Shown: positions 55,800 to 64,000 of the stretch, in pieces | Numbering within the stretch: position 1 is the stretch's first letter | Layout: each line of letters starts with the position of its first letter | From: Bog-756 sp963835465 | Lineage (GTDB): Bacteria; Actinomycetota; Acidimicrobiia; Acidimicrobiales; RAAP-2 | Length of the DNA stretch: 64,000 bases | NCBI GenBank assembly: GCA_963835465.1 | Contig: CAWIFR010000007.1 | Span: forward strand, 496,001-560,000 | Reading direction: 5' to 3' | The notes under the pieces: generated by a model | Told to the model about the DNA's origin: nothing | Seen by the model: only the letters and a program-made list of their open reading frames with translations | Database searches by the model: none | Translations under genes and position numbers: made by a program

Positions 55800-55860
55800 G
55801 GCGAGCGCCACATCGCGTTCGCCCGCAACCTCCTGAGCCCGAGCGGCCAGGAGGTTTTTT
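55800..55860 (+). terminator. leuA attenuator: hairpin plus intrinsic terminator
   Basis: The first hairpin pairs GGCGAGCG (55800-55807) with CGTTCGCC (55816-55823), with one G-U pair. The terminator pairs AACCTCCTG (55827-55835) with CAGGAGGTT (55848-55856), extended by GCC/GGC in the loop region. A six-T run follows at 55855-55860, rare in this GC-rich window. ACCTCCT occurs in the terminator's 5' arm and also across the Leu codons (55782-55788), so the 3' arm has two possible partners. It ends 48 bp before the leuA start. Confidence 0.8.
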
Positions 55861-55907
55861 GTTGGCCCGATGACCCCCACCGACCCACGCACCAAGGGAG
55901 CAGCACC

Positions 55908-57656
55908 GTGAACAGTGAAACCCAACCCACGCCGGCCACCGCCCCCGGCCGCCCGGAGCGCCTGGCCATGCCCTGCGACGTCTCCCCCATGCCCTTCCAC
56001 CTCTACCGCCCCTACCGGCCGCTGACCCTTCCCGACCGGACCTGGCCCGACCAGGACCCCACCCGGGCGCCCCGTTGGGCCAGCGTGGACCTCCGTGACG
56101 GCAACCAGGCCCTGGTCGACCCGATGGACCCCGAGCGCAAGCTGCGGTTGTTCGAGACGCTGGTGGCCGTGGGGTTCAAGGAGATCGAAGTCGGCTTCCC
56201 CTCGGCCTCCCAGACCGACTTCGACTTCCAGCGCCAGATCATCGACCAGGGGCTCATCCCCGATGACGTCACCATCCAGGTGCTGGTCCAGTGCCGCGAG
56301 GAGCTGATCGAGCGGACCTTCGAGTCCCTGGCCGGTGCCCCGCGGGCCATCGTCCACTTCTACAACTCCACATCCGAGCTCCAACGACGGGTGGTGTTCG
56401 GGCTGGACCGGGCCGGCATCACCGAGATCGCCGTCAACGCCGCTCATCTGTGCAAGAAGTTCGAGTCCGGCCTTCCCGGGACCGAGATCCGGTACGAGTA
56501 CTCACCCGAGAGCTTCACCGGCACGGAGCCGGAGTTCGCCGTCGAGATCTGCGAGGCGGTCATGGAGGTCATCCAGCCCACGCCGGACCGGCCCATCATC
56601 ATCAACCTGCCCAACACCGTGGAGATGTATGGGCCCAACGTCTACGCCGACGTGATCGAGTGGTTTGGCCGAACCATCAAGCACCGGGACTCGGTCATCC
56701 TCAGTCTCCATCCCCACAACGACCGGGGCACCGCAGTGGCCGCCGCCGAGCTCGCCGTGCTGGCCGGTGCCGACCGGGTGGAGGGGACGCTGTTCGGCAA
56801 CGGCGAGCGGACTGGCAACGTCGATGTGGTCACCCTGGCCATGAACCTCTTCTCCCAGGGGATCGACCCGGCCCTCGACTTCAGTGACATCGACCGGGTC
56901 CGCAGGGTGGCCGAATACGCCACCCGGATGCCGGTGCACCCCCGGCACCCCTATGCCGGCGATCTGGTCTACACCGCCTTCTCCGGCTCCCATCAGGACG
57001 CCATCAAGAAGGGGTTCGCCGCCCTGGGCGACGGGTACGAGCAGTGGGAGGTTCCCTACCTCCCCATCGATCCCAGCCACACGGGTCGGACCTACGAGGC
57101 CATCATCCAGGTGAACAGCCAGTCCGGCAAGGGTGGGGTGGCCTACATCATGGACGCCGAGCACGGGCTCGATCTCCCCCGACGGCTCCAGGTGGAGTTC
57201 TCCAAGGAGGTCCAGGCCGTCACCGAGGACAGCGGCACCGTCATCCAGCCCGGGGAGATGTGGGACGTCTTCTCCCGGACCTACCTGCCCGAGGACGCCG
57301 GGATCCGGCTGGTCGGCAGCGAGGTCACCACGGGGGGTCACCGCACCACCGTCACCGCCCAGCTGCTGGTGGACGGGGACCCTCGCACGGTGATGGGCGA
57401 GGGGAACGGCCCCATCGACGCGCTGCTCAGTGGCCTCCGGGCCGACCTTGGCATCGACTTCGAGGTCCAGGACTACAGCCAGCACGCCCTGACCGCCGGC
57501 AGCGAAGCCTCGGCGGTGGCCTACGTCGAGGCCGTGGGCCCGGACGGATCGACCTGGTGGGGCGTGGGCATGGACTCCAGCATCCTCGACGCCTCGCTCC
57601 ACGCCGTGGTCAGTGCGGCCACCCGTGACCGGCAACGCCGGGGCTCCGTCCGGTAG
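55908..57656 (+). CDS. leuA: 2-isopropylmalate synthase, actinobacterial type
   Basis: 582 residues from a GTG with AAGGGAGC upstream. PFHLYRPYRPLTLPDRTWPD is the start of the long actinobacterial LeuA form. WASVDLRDGNQALVDPMDPE is the HMGL-like catalytic signature (R-D-G-N-Q). FKEIEVGFPSASQTDFDF, LSLHPHNDRGTAVAAAELAV (metal His pair) and DRVEGTLFGNGERTGNVDVV follow. The C-terminal LeuA regulatory domain (VTTGGHRTTVTAQLLVDGD) binds leucine for feedback control. It condenses acetyl-CoA with 2-oxoisovalerate, the committed step to leucine. Control is therefore double: attenuation upstream and allosteric inhibition. Confidence 0.96.
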   Translation: MNSETQPTPATAPGRPERLAMPCDVSPMPFHLYRPYRPLTLPDRTWPDQDPTRAPRWASVDLRDGNQALVDPMDPERKLRLFETLVAVGFKEIEVGFPSASQTDFDFQRQIIDQGLIPDDVTIQVLVQCREELIERTFESLAGAPRAIVHFYNSTSELQRRVVFGLDRAGITEIAVNAAHLCKKFESGLPGTEIRYEYSPESFTGTEPEFAVEICEAVMEVIQPTPDRPIIINLPNTVEMYGPNVYADVIEWFGRTIKHRDSVILSLHPHNDRGTAVAAAELAVLAGADRVEGTLFGNGERTGNVDVVTLAMNLFSQGIDPALDFSDIDRVRRVAEYATRMPVHPRHPYAGDLVYTAFSGSHQDAIKKGFAALGDGYEQWEVPYLPIDPSHTGRTYEAIIQVNSQSGKGGVAYIMDAEHGLDLPRRLQVEFSKEVQAVTEDSGTVIQPGEMWDVFSRTYLPEDAGIRLVGSEVTTGGHRTTVTAQLLVDGDPRTVMGEGNGPIDALLSGLRADLGIDFEVQDYSQHALTAGSEASAVAYVEAVGPDGSTWWGVGMDSSILDASLHAVVSAATRDRQRRGSVR

Positions 57657-57696
57657 CGCCCCGAGGAAACGGGCGGGCGTCTCAGAACGGGCGTCT

Positions 57697-59277
57697 CTAG
57701 AAGCGGTTGAGCCGTTTGAAGATGCCCTTGGTCTGCTTGTAGAGGTTCACGAACTCGGCGAACAAGACGTCGTACTCGCCTGCCGTCGAGGCATCGGGCG
57801 TATAGGTCCGCCGGATCGACACCATGCCCGGGATGTCCTCCACCCGCACCCGGCCCAGGGCCATGAGCGTGATGAACGCGGCACCCCGGACGTTGGCCAG
57901 CACGGGGTCGGCCACCTGGCGAATCTCCCGGCCCAGCACGTCGGCGTGGATCTGAGCCCACTGGTCCGAGTTGGCGCCGCCCCCGATGAAGGCCAGGGAG
58001 TCCAATCGGCGGCCGGCGAACTTCTCGACGGCCTCGAGGAGCCATCTCGAGTTGAACGCCACGCCCTCGAAGACGGATCGGACCATCTGGGCCCGCGTGG
58101 TGGCCAACGAGAGGTTGTGGAAGCCACCCCTGATGGTGTGATCGTCCACCGGCGATCGCTCTCCGTTGAGCCACGGGGTGAACAGCACGCGGCTGCTGCC
58201 CGGGGCCACCGAGTCGACCATGGCGTTCATGGCCTCGAAGTCCTCGGCCAGCCCGAGGTTGTCGCGGAGGAAGGTCAGACAGGCCCCGGCCGTCTCGTGC
58301 TCGTCGGCGATCAGGTACCGACCGGGAAGGGCCGAGGGGATCGAGGCCACATTGCTGGTTGGCGCGGTCTTCTTGAAGGGCACGTGGCCGGAGATCCACG
58401 AGGAGGTGCCGATATAGAGGTGGGCGGCGAAGTCGGCCACCGCCCCGGAGCCGAACACCGCGGAGTGGACATCCCCGGACCCCACCGACACCGGCAGACC
58501 GGCCGGGAGGCCGAGCTCGTCGGCGGCCTCGGCGGTGAGTCGGCCCATGATGGTGCCGGGAGGGACCAGATCGGGCAGCTTGGCCCGGTCAAGACCGGTG
58601 AGCTCAAGGAGACGGTCGTCGTAGGTCACCCGGTCGATGGAGCGGTTGTCCGTGATCCAGTGGGCCCCGATGGAGTCGAAGGAGGCAGAGGTGACGCCGG
58701 TCAGCCTGAGGTTGAGGTAGTCGCAGGGCTCCAGGAAGGTGGCCGTGGCCGCGTAGATCTCGGGAAAGGCATCCCGAATGAACAGGATGTGCGCGACGGG
58801 GTCCTTGCCCGACAGCCCGGGGGCGCCGCCGGTGACCTGCACCCAGCGGACGATCTTGCGAGGGTCGTACCCCATCACGTTGACCGGACCCCCGGCCACC
58901 TTGCGAATGGCCTTGTTGCCGCGGGAGTCCATCCAGATGACCGCCCGCATGAGGGCCTTTCCGTCCGCCCCGACGGCCACCGTGCCCGACCACTGGGACG
59001 TGCAGCCCACACCGATGAAGGCGTCCGGAGTCACCCCGGCCTCGGTCACCGCCCGGTTCGAGGCGGCCATGATGGCCGACCACCACTCGGCGGGGTCCTG
59101 TTCGGCGCCGCCACCGTCGAGCAAATGGAGGGTCACCGGTGCGGTGGCATGGGCCACGATCTGACCTGAGGCCGTGACGACCGCCACCTTGGGGCCACCC
59201 GTGCCAAGGTCGATGGCCAGCACGTACTGCTCGGACGGGGACGGCCCGGGGCCCGAGCTCCCGGTGGACCCGCTCAC
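57697..59277 (-). CDS. FGGY-family carbohydrate kinase, xylulokinase-like
   Basis: 526 residues. The first actin-like domain has YVLAIDLGTGGPKVAVVTAS (phosphate-1 loop) and AEQDPAEWWSAIMAA. The substrate loop has AVIWMDSRGNKAI. LPVSVGSGDVHSAVFGSGAV is phosphate-2, LFTPWLNGERSPVDDHTIRG is a family motif and LAFIGGGANSDQWAQIHADV the adenosine loop. It phosphorylates a sugar or polyol with ATP; the closest style is xylulokinase/D-ribulokinase. The substrate is not certain. It is convergent with leuA and begins 8 bp after ileS ends, on the same strand, so ileS may lead the unit. Confidence 0.87.
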   Translation of the reverse strand: MSGSTGSSGPGPSPSEQYVLAIDLGTGGPKVAVVTASGQIVAHATAPVTLHLLDGGGAEQDPAEWWSAIMAASNRAVTEAGVTPDAFIGVGCTSQWSGTVAVGADGKALMRAVIWMDSRGNKAIRKVAGGPVNVMGYDPRKIVRWVQVTGGAPGLSGKDPVAHILFIRDAFPEIYAATATFLEPCDYLNLRLTGVTSASFDSIGAHWITDNRSIDRVTYDDRLLELTGLDRAKLPDLVPPGTIMGRLTAEAADELGLPAGLPVSVGSGDVHSAVFGSGAVADFAAHLYIGTSSWISGHVPFKKTAPTSNVASIPSALPGRYLIADEHETAGACLTFLRDNLGLAEDFEAMNAMVDSVAPGSSRVLFTPWLNGERSPVDDHTIRGGFHNLSLATTRAQMVRSVFEGVAFNSRWLLEAVEKFAGRRLDSLAFIGGGANSDQWAQIHADVLGREIRQVADPVLANVRGAAFITLMALGRVRVEDIPGMVSIRRTYTPDASTAGEYDVLFAEFVNLYKQTKGIFKRLNRF

Positions 59278-59284
59278 CGAGCGC

Positions 59285-62200
59285 TCATGCCTTGATCACC
59301 CAGATGGTGGCCTCCCGCACCGAGTCACCGGCGTCGATCTGGAGCCTCGTACCCGGAGGGCCACCCTCGGGAGCCGAGAAGGAGACGGTACGGGCCAGCA
59401 CCTCACGTCCGATGCTCTCGGCCATGGTCTCGAGGTCGTCCAGGCCGGCCAGGTGGAGGACAATCCAGTCAGAGACGTCGAAACCGCTGGCCTTCCGCAG
59501 GTCCTGGACGTGACGGATCACTTCACGGGCCAGGCCCCGCAGTCGCAGCTGATCATCGAGACCCAGGTCCAGGGCCACCACCTCGGCCCCGTCCCGGGAC
59601 ACCGCGAAGCCCGACTGGGCCTGCACCCGAAGTTCGACCTCGTCACCGACCAATTCGACAGGACCGTCCTCGAGCTGGACCACCACGGGGCGGCCGGCGG
59701 CGAGATCGGCCGCCGCGGTGACACCGTCGACGGTCCGCATGGCCGCCCGCAGGGGCTGCACCCGCTCCCGAAGACGGGCGCCGAGCAGCTTGTAGTTGGG
59801 CACCAGCTCATAGGCCAGGACGTCGCCCAGCTCGTCGGTGGCCTCCACCACGTCCACGTTGAGCTCGTCCTCCACCACCCCCGGCGGTGGGACCGGACTG
59901 CCGGGCGGGAGGTAGACGAGGGCCCGGGCCAACGGCTGGCGGACCTTCACCCCGGCTTCGGCGCGGGCTGCCCGACCGAGGGAGGAGAGTCGGCGGGCCA
60001 GCGCCATTCCTGAGTCCAGCGTGGCGTCGACGGCGGCGGCGTCCACCTCGGGCCAGTCGGCCAGATGCACCGAATCGTCCTCGTTCGCACCGGTCAGGTC
60101 CCGCCACATCCGGTCGGCCACGAACGGGCAGAGCGGGGCCAGGAGGCTGGCCACGGTGACCAGCACCTCGTACAGGGTGGCCTGGGCACCCAGGGAGTCG
60201 GCCGGGTCGGCATCAGGATCGGTGCGCCAGAAACGGCGCCGGCTGCGCCGGACGTACCAGTTGGAGACGTCATCGATCAGCTCGGCGATGGCCGTGGCCG
60301 CCGGGAACGGCTCATAGTCGTCGAGCGACCGGGTGACCAGCTCGACCGTCGCGGCCAACCGTGACCGCATCCAGCGATCGAGGACCGATCGGTCTGCCGG
60401 TGCGGGGATCGCTGGGTCGGCAGGATCGAACTCGTTGAGCGAGGCGTAGGTGGTGAAGAACGCCCAGGTGTTCCACAGGGTGAGCAGGGTGTCCCGCATG
60501 GACGCATCGATGACCTCGAAACTGACCCGGGTGGGCGTCCACGGTGATCCCTGCGAGAACATCCACCACCGCAACGGGTCGGCGCCCCGGGTGGACAGGA
60601 TCTCCCAGGGGTCGATGACGTTGCCCACGCTCTTGGACATCTTCTTGCCCTCGGCATCCACGATGTGACCGAGGCACAGGACGTTGCGATACGGGGTGGC
60701 CCCACGAACCAGGGTGTTGACCGCCAGCAAGGAGTAGAACCAGCCCCGGGTCTGGTCGATGGCCTCGCAGATGAAGTCGGCCGGGAAGGCGAACTGCTCG
60801 TCGGATCCCTGCACGCCGGGATAGCCCCACTGGGCCGACGGCATCGATCCCGAGTCGAACCAGGCGTCGATGACCGGCTCCACCCGTCGCATGTCCCGGC
60901 GGCCGGGTCCGCACTCCGCACAGGGGATGGTGACCTCGTCGATCGCCGGACGATGGGGGTCGACCCCGGTGACGTCCCGGCCCACCAGTTCGGAGAGCTC
61001 GGCCAGGGAGGCCACGCAGCGGATGTGCCCCTCGTCGCACCTCCAGATGGGGAGCGGAGTCCCCCAGTAGCGGTCACGGGACAGGGCCCAGTCGACGTTG
61101 TTGGCCAGCCACTCCCCCATGCGTCCGTCCCGGATGTGCTCGGGGTGCCAGCCAACGGTCTGGTTCTGGGCCACCAACTCGGTCTTGCGGTCGGAGGTCC
61201 GTATGTACCAGCTGGGCTTGCCCCAGTAGATGAGCGCGGTACCGCAACGCCAGCAGTGGGGATAGGGGTGGAGATACGGGAATCGCCTGATCAGGCGCCC
61301 CGCGGCCTCCAGCCGGTCGTTGATCTCGCTGTTGGTGTCCCGCACGGCCTGACCCTCCAGCCACGCCACCGCCGCCGTGAACCTGCCGTCCGGCCCGACG
61401 GGGTTGAGGGTGGGGAGATCGTTCTCGCGTCCGACCTGGCGGTCTACTTCACCGAAGGCCGGGGCCAGGTGGACGATGCCGGTGCCCTCGTCGGCCTCCA
61501 CGAACTCTCCGGCCACCACCCTCCAGCCATCCCGGCCGGCGGAACCGGGAAGCGGCTCGACGTCGGTGAACGGCCGGTCGTAGTGCAGCCCGACCAGCGC
61601 CAGGCCGGGAAGTCGGTGCTCGATGACGGCGCCTTCGCCGAACACTGCATCGACCAGGTCGGCGGCCACGATACGGGCCTCGGTGCCGTCGGGCCCCGGC
61701 GCGGCCACCACGGCGTACTCGAGCCCCGGGCCGACGGCGGCGCCGGTGTTGGACAGGAGGGTCCACGGCGTGGTCGTCCACGCCACCAGCGAGAGCCCGG
61801 ACAGGGTGTCCCGGTCGAGGCGGGCGCGAAGCCGGCCGGCCACCTCGCCGTCGTCAGTCAGGGGCAGGCTCACGTAGGCCGACTCGTCCTCGACCGGCCG
61901 ATAGACGTCGGGCTGGCCCAACTCGTGGCTCGACAGCGCCGTTCCGCATCGTGGGCAGTACGGCACCACCTTGATGTCCTCGTACAGCAGGTCCTGGTCC
62001 CACAGGCTCTTCAGGTTCCACCAGACCGACTCCACGTACTCCGGGGAGAAGGTCCAGTACGCGGCATCGATGTCCACCCAGAAACCGATCCGCTCGGTGA
62101 GGGTCTTCCACTCGTCCACGTAGTTGCGGACCGACTCTCGACAGAGTCGCGTGAACTCGCCGATGCCGACCTGCTCCTCAATCTGACGTTTGTCGCTGAT

Positions 62201-62503
62201 CCCCAGCTGGCGCTCCACCTCGACTTCGACGGGGAGGCCATGGGTGTCCCACCCGGCCCGCCGGGGCACCGCATAGCCCCGCATGGTCCGGTAACGGCAG
62301 AACAGGTCCTTGTAGACCCGGGCCCATACATGGTGGAGGCCGGGTCGGCCGTTGGCCGTGGGCGGACCCTCGTAGAACACCCACGGCTCGGCACCGGCCC
62401 GCAGCTCGACGGAGCGCTCGAAGACGCGGTGCTCGGTCCATCGGGCCAGTTCGTCGACCTCGAGGGCGGTGAAATCAGCTTCGGTGGGCACCGGGCGGAA
62501 CAA
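59285..62503 (-). CDS. ileS: Isoleucyl-tRNA synthetase, type 2
   Basis: 1072 residues if it starts at the TTG at 62503, which has AAGGGA about eight bases upstream; a GTG at 62491 is the alternative, and the open extension to 63115 is antisense to the next gene. PPTANGRPGLHHVWARVYKD is the HIGH-region, and KKMSKSVGNVIDPWEI is KMSKS. CPRCGTALSSHELG and CAECGPGRRDM are zinc-type motifs. GWFYSLLAVNTLV and the CP1 editing region are present. The anticodon-binding domain continues to IDAGDSVREATIWVIKA. It charges tRNA-Ile and edits valine. Type 2 enzymes are eukaryote-like and often mupirocin-tolerant. Confidence 0.94.
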   Translation of the reverse strand: MFRPVPTEADFTALEVDELARWTEHRVFERSVELRAGAEPWVFYEGPPTANGRPGLHHVWARVYKDLFCRYRTMRGYAVPRRAGWDTHGLPVEVEVERQLGISDKRQIEEQVGIGEFTRLCRESVRNYVDEWKTLTERIGFWVDIDAAYWTFSPEYVESVWWNLKSLWDQDLLYEDIKVVPYCPRCGTALSSHELGQPDVYRPVEDESAYVSLPLTDDGEVAGRLRARLDRDTLSGLSLVAWTTTPWTLLSNTGAAVGPGLEYAVVAAPGPDGTEARIVAADLVDAVFGEGAVIEHRLPGLALVGLHYDRPFTDVEPLPGSAGRDGWRVVAGEFVEADEGTGIVHLAPAFGEVDRQVGRENDLPTLNPVGPDGRFTAAVAWLEGQAVRDTNSEINDRLEAAGRLIRRFPYLHPYPHCWRCGTALIYWGKPSWYIRTSDRKTELVAQNQTVGWHPEHIRDGRMGEWLANNVDWALSRDRYWGTPLPIWRCDEGHIRCVASLAELSELVGRDVTGVDPHRPAIDEVTIPCAECGPGRRDMRRVEPVIDAWFDSGSMPSAQWGYPGVQGSDEQFAFPADFICEAIDQTRGWFYSLLAVNTLVRGATPYRNVLCLGHIVDAEGKKMSKSVGNVIDPWEILSTRGADPLRWWMFSQGSPWTPTRVSFEVIDASMRDTLLTLWNTWAFFTTYASLNEFDPADPAIPAPADRSVLDRWMRSRLAATVELVTRSLDDYEPFPAATAIAELIDDVSNWYVRRSRRRFWRTDPDADPADSLGAQATLYEVLVTVASLLAPLCPFVADRMWRDLTGANEDDSVHLADWPEVDAAAVDATLDSGMALARRLSSLGRAARAEAGVKVRQPLARALVYLPPGSPVPPPGVVEDELNVDVVEATDELGDVLAYELVPNYKLLGARLRERVQPLRAAMRTVDGVTAAADLAAGRPVVVQLEDGPVELVGDEVELRVQAQSGFAVSRDGAEVVALDLGLDDQLRLRGLAREVIRHVQDLRKASGFDVSDWIVLHLAGLDDLETMAESIGREVLARTVSFSAPEGGPPGTRLQIDAGDSVREATIWVIKA

Positions 62504-62618
62504 CGGGTACGTCCCTTCGGGTCGGGGGGTGGTCTGAGAGGGTGTTCGGGATGGGCGTGGCTGGTGCGTCGGACGGGTGGAGGAGATACTACGGGCGCCC
62601 AGGGTCCACAATTGACCC

Positions 62619-63480
62619 GTGCCCGAACTCCCCGAGGTAGAAGCCCTGACCGTCGGCCTCTCCCGACGGATAGCCGGACGGCGCATCGAGCGGTGCCGGC
62701 TGGCCTCGTTCTCCGCCCTGAAGACCGTGGATCCGCCGCTGGAGGAGCTGGTCGACCGCACCGTGGTCGGGGTGGAGCGGCGGGGCAAGTTCGTCTGTGT
62801 GGACACCGGGGGGCTGTGGCTGATCGCCCATCTGGCCAGAGGTGGCTGGGTCCGCTGGTTCGAGGTCCTCCCGGCCACCGCCATCAAGCCGGGGCGGAGC
62901 CCGATCGCCCTCCGGGTGGGCCTGGACGACGGCGCCGGGTTCGACATCACCGAGATGGGCACCGAGAAGCGGGTGGCGGTCTGGGTGGTCCACTCCCCCG
63001 AAGAGGTCACCCCCCTCGCCGAACTGGGCATCGACCCGCTGAGCGCCGGGTTCACCGTGGACCATCTCTCCGAACTGCTCAGCACGGTCTCCGCCACCGT
63101 CAAGAACGCCCTCACCGCCCAGACGCTGATCGCCGGCGTGGGGAACGCCTACTCGGACGAGGCCCTCCATCGGGCCCGTCTTTCGCCCTACAAGAAGGCC
63201 AACCGTCTCGACGGGGAGGAGGTGGCCCGCCTCCACGATGCCGTGGTCGGCGTACTGGCCGAGGCGGTGGCCCGCGTGGACGGGGTGGAGCTCGCCGAGT
63301 TGAAGGGCGACAAGAAGCGGTCCATGGCTGTGCACGGACGGGCCGGGCAAGCCTGTCCGGCGTGCGGGGACACCATCCGGGAAGTCTCGTTCGCCACCAA
63401 GTCGCTGCAGTACTGTCCGACCTGCCAGACCGGGGGGAAGCCCCTGGCCGACCGACGCCTGTCCAAACTGCTCGAAGTAG
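62619..63480 (+). CDS. Fpg/Nei-family DNA glycosylase
   Basis: It starts at a GTG with PELPEVEALTVGLSRRIAGR; the N-terminal Pro and Glu are the Schiff-base and acid residues. GVERRGKFVCVDTGGLWLIA carries the beta-loop Lys, and LIAGVGNAYSDEALHRARLS is the H2TH motif. CPACGDTIREVSF...YCPTCQ is the C4 zinc finger. It removes oxidised purines (8-oxoG, FaPy) or pyrimidines and nicks the AP site. As written the frame does not stop: LSKLLEVAEALTAV runs on into a GNAT domain. Dropping the G at 63474 gives LSKLLK-stop at 63478-63480, the usual family ending. It is divergent from ileS. Confidence 0.9.
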
Positions 63481-63497
63481 CCGAGGCCCTGACTGCC

Positions 63498-64000
63498 GTG
63501 TCCGACCCTGTCGCCCTCGAAGGCCGATACGTCCACCTGCTGCCCATGGGGCCCGAGCACATCGACGGCCTGCTGGCCGCGGCCACCGCGGACCGGTCCA
63601 GCTTCGCGTACACCCCGGTCCCCTCGGACCGCTCCGCCATGACGGCCTACATCGACAGGGCGCTGGCCAAGCGGGGGTCCGGCCACCAGGTGCCCTTCGT
63701 CACCTGGAGCGTGGCGGCCCAACGCATCGTGGGTTCGACCCGCTTCTACGACCTGGCCACCTGGGACTGGTCGTCGCACTCCCCCGGCGGCGACGCCGTG
63801 CAGCGACGAGGACGACCCGATGTGGCGGGCATCGGCTACACCTGGTTGGAGCCATCGGCCCAGCGCAGTCCCATCAACACCGAGGCGAAGCTGATGATGA
63901 TGACCCACGCCTTCGAGCAGTGGGAGGTCCGGGTGGTGCGGATCCAGACCGACGCCCGGAACCTCCGTTCGCGTCGGGCCATCGAGCGCCTGGGCTGCGC
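63498..64000 (+). CDS. GNAT acetyltransferase, RimJ/RimL type, 3' end outside window
   Basis: About 168 residues are visible, either as a separate gene starting at the GTG at 63498 (VSDPVALEGRYVHLLPMGPE) or as the C-terminal part of a fusion with the glycosylase. HIDGLLAAATADRSSFAY, PFVTWSVAAQRIVGSTRFYD and GIGYTWLEPSAQRSPINTEA are strands 1-5 of the GNAT fold. VRVVRIQTDARNLRSRRAIE, then RLGC, is the acetyl-CoA pyrophosphate loop and last helix of the RimJ/RimL group. The acceptor, a ribosomal protein N-terminus or a small amine, is not known. Confidence 0.85.
   Translation, partial: MSDPVALEGRYVHLLPMGPEHIDGLLAAATADRSSFAYTPVPSDRSAMTAYIDRALAKRGSGHQVPFVTWSVAAQRIVGSTRFYDLATWDWSSHSPGGDAVQRRGRPDVAGIGYTWLEPSAQRSPINTEAKLMMMTHAFEQWEVRVVRIQTDARNLRSRRAIERLGC

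Noticed and set aside
57657..57696. Direct repeat GGGCGTCTC twice between leuA and the FGGY kinase
   Set aside because: It is short, imperfectly spaced and without dyad symmetry or a T-run; no function can be argued.
62504..62618. Possible T-box leader before ileS
   Set aside because: Actinobacterial ileS genes often carry one, but only about 115 bp separate it from the divergent glycosylase gene, and no T-box consensus or terminator is visible.
59285..63115. ileS frame open for 204 codons upstream of the normal start
   Set aside because: The extension is antisense to the Fpg gene and is not IleS-like. The first family residues begin at about 62503.
62589..63908. A 439-codon minus-strand frame over the Fpg/GNAT region
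   Set aside because: It is antisense to conserved Fpg and GNAT domains and contains no recognisable motif.
1..64000. CRISPR array, insertion sequence, integrase, phage or plasmid genes
   Set aside because: I looked for regularly spaced repeats, terminal inverted repeats and transposase or integrase motifs on both strands and saw none.

Overview
The window is 64 kb of high-GC DNA from an actinobacterium. The evidence is the actinobacterial form of leuA, the grouping of cysteine desulfurase, mnmA, ligA and gatCAB in one stretch, a PASTA-domain Ser/Thr kinase, and extracellular repeats of the GYWLVASDGG type. Class Acidimicrobiia is my best guess, but that is inference from gene style and not proven here. 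No rRNA, tRNA, CRISPR array or insertion sequence could be recognised.

Layout. (1) 1-19.7 kb is an exopolysaccharide/cell-surface glycan locus. It holds five family-4 glycosyltransferases, a polymerase-like membrane protein, a Wzz/BY-kinase-like protein with a ruined ATP site, a CapD/FlaA1-type nucleotide-sugar dehydratase, a UDP-sugar dehydrogenase, an epimerase, a PAP2-like membrane protein, a LuxR-type regulator, a formyltransferase, a large secreted beta-helix/repeat protein and a polysaccharide deacetylase. (2) 19.7-22.5 kb encodes sulfate activation (cysD-cysN-cysC), followed by a divergent cation diffusion facilitator. (3) 23.6-25.4 kb is gene-poor with one small HTH protein. (4) 25.4-31.3 kb holds a membrane-anchored GH43-like protein, gatC-gatA-gatB, an esterase and an SCP2-like protein. 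(5) 31.2-49.8 kb is a long run of minus-strand genes: MFS pumps, SDRs, a D12 adenine methyltransferase, a PASTA kinase with a small Cys-rich partner, ligA, mnmA, cysteine desulfurase, an aldehyde dehydrogenase, an acyl-CoA synthetase and an MMPL transporter. (6) 49.0-54.3 kb holds two divergent units for gamma-glutamylation-type amine catabolism: SDR, ALDH and a C26 amidohydrolase against SDR and a glutamine-synthetase-like ligase. (7) 54.4-64 kb holds a PlsC-like acyltransferase, leuA behind a Leu-codon attenuator, an FGGY kinase, ileS, and an Fpg-type DNA glycosylase whose frame runs on into a GNAT domain.

Reading quality matters here. Many genes are broken by small indels. Outside 31-52 kb they are isolated and mostly single extra bases. 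Between about 37.7 and 49.8 kb they recur every one to few hundred bases and hit essential genes such as ligA and mnmA. The conserved motifs survive in alternating frames, so I treat these as sequence errors in intact genes and annotate the whole gene spans.

The strongest specific observations are: a 12-codon leader peptide with three consecutive Leu codons followed by a terminator in front of leuA; the catalytically dead chain-length/tyrosine-kinase-like protein in the glycan locus; an amine-catabolism cluster that lacks an amine oxidase but has two SDRs; and an apparent Fpg-GNAT fusion that one extra base could explain.
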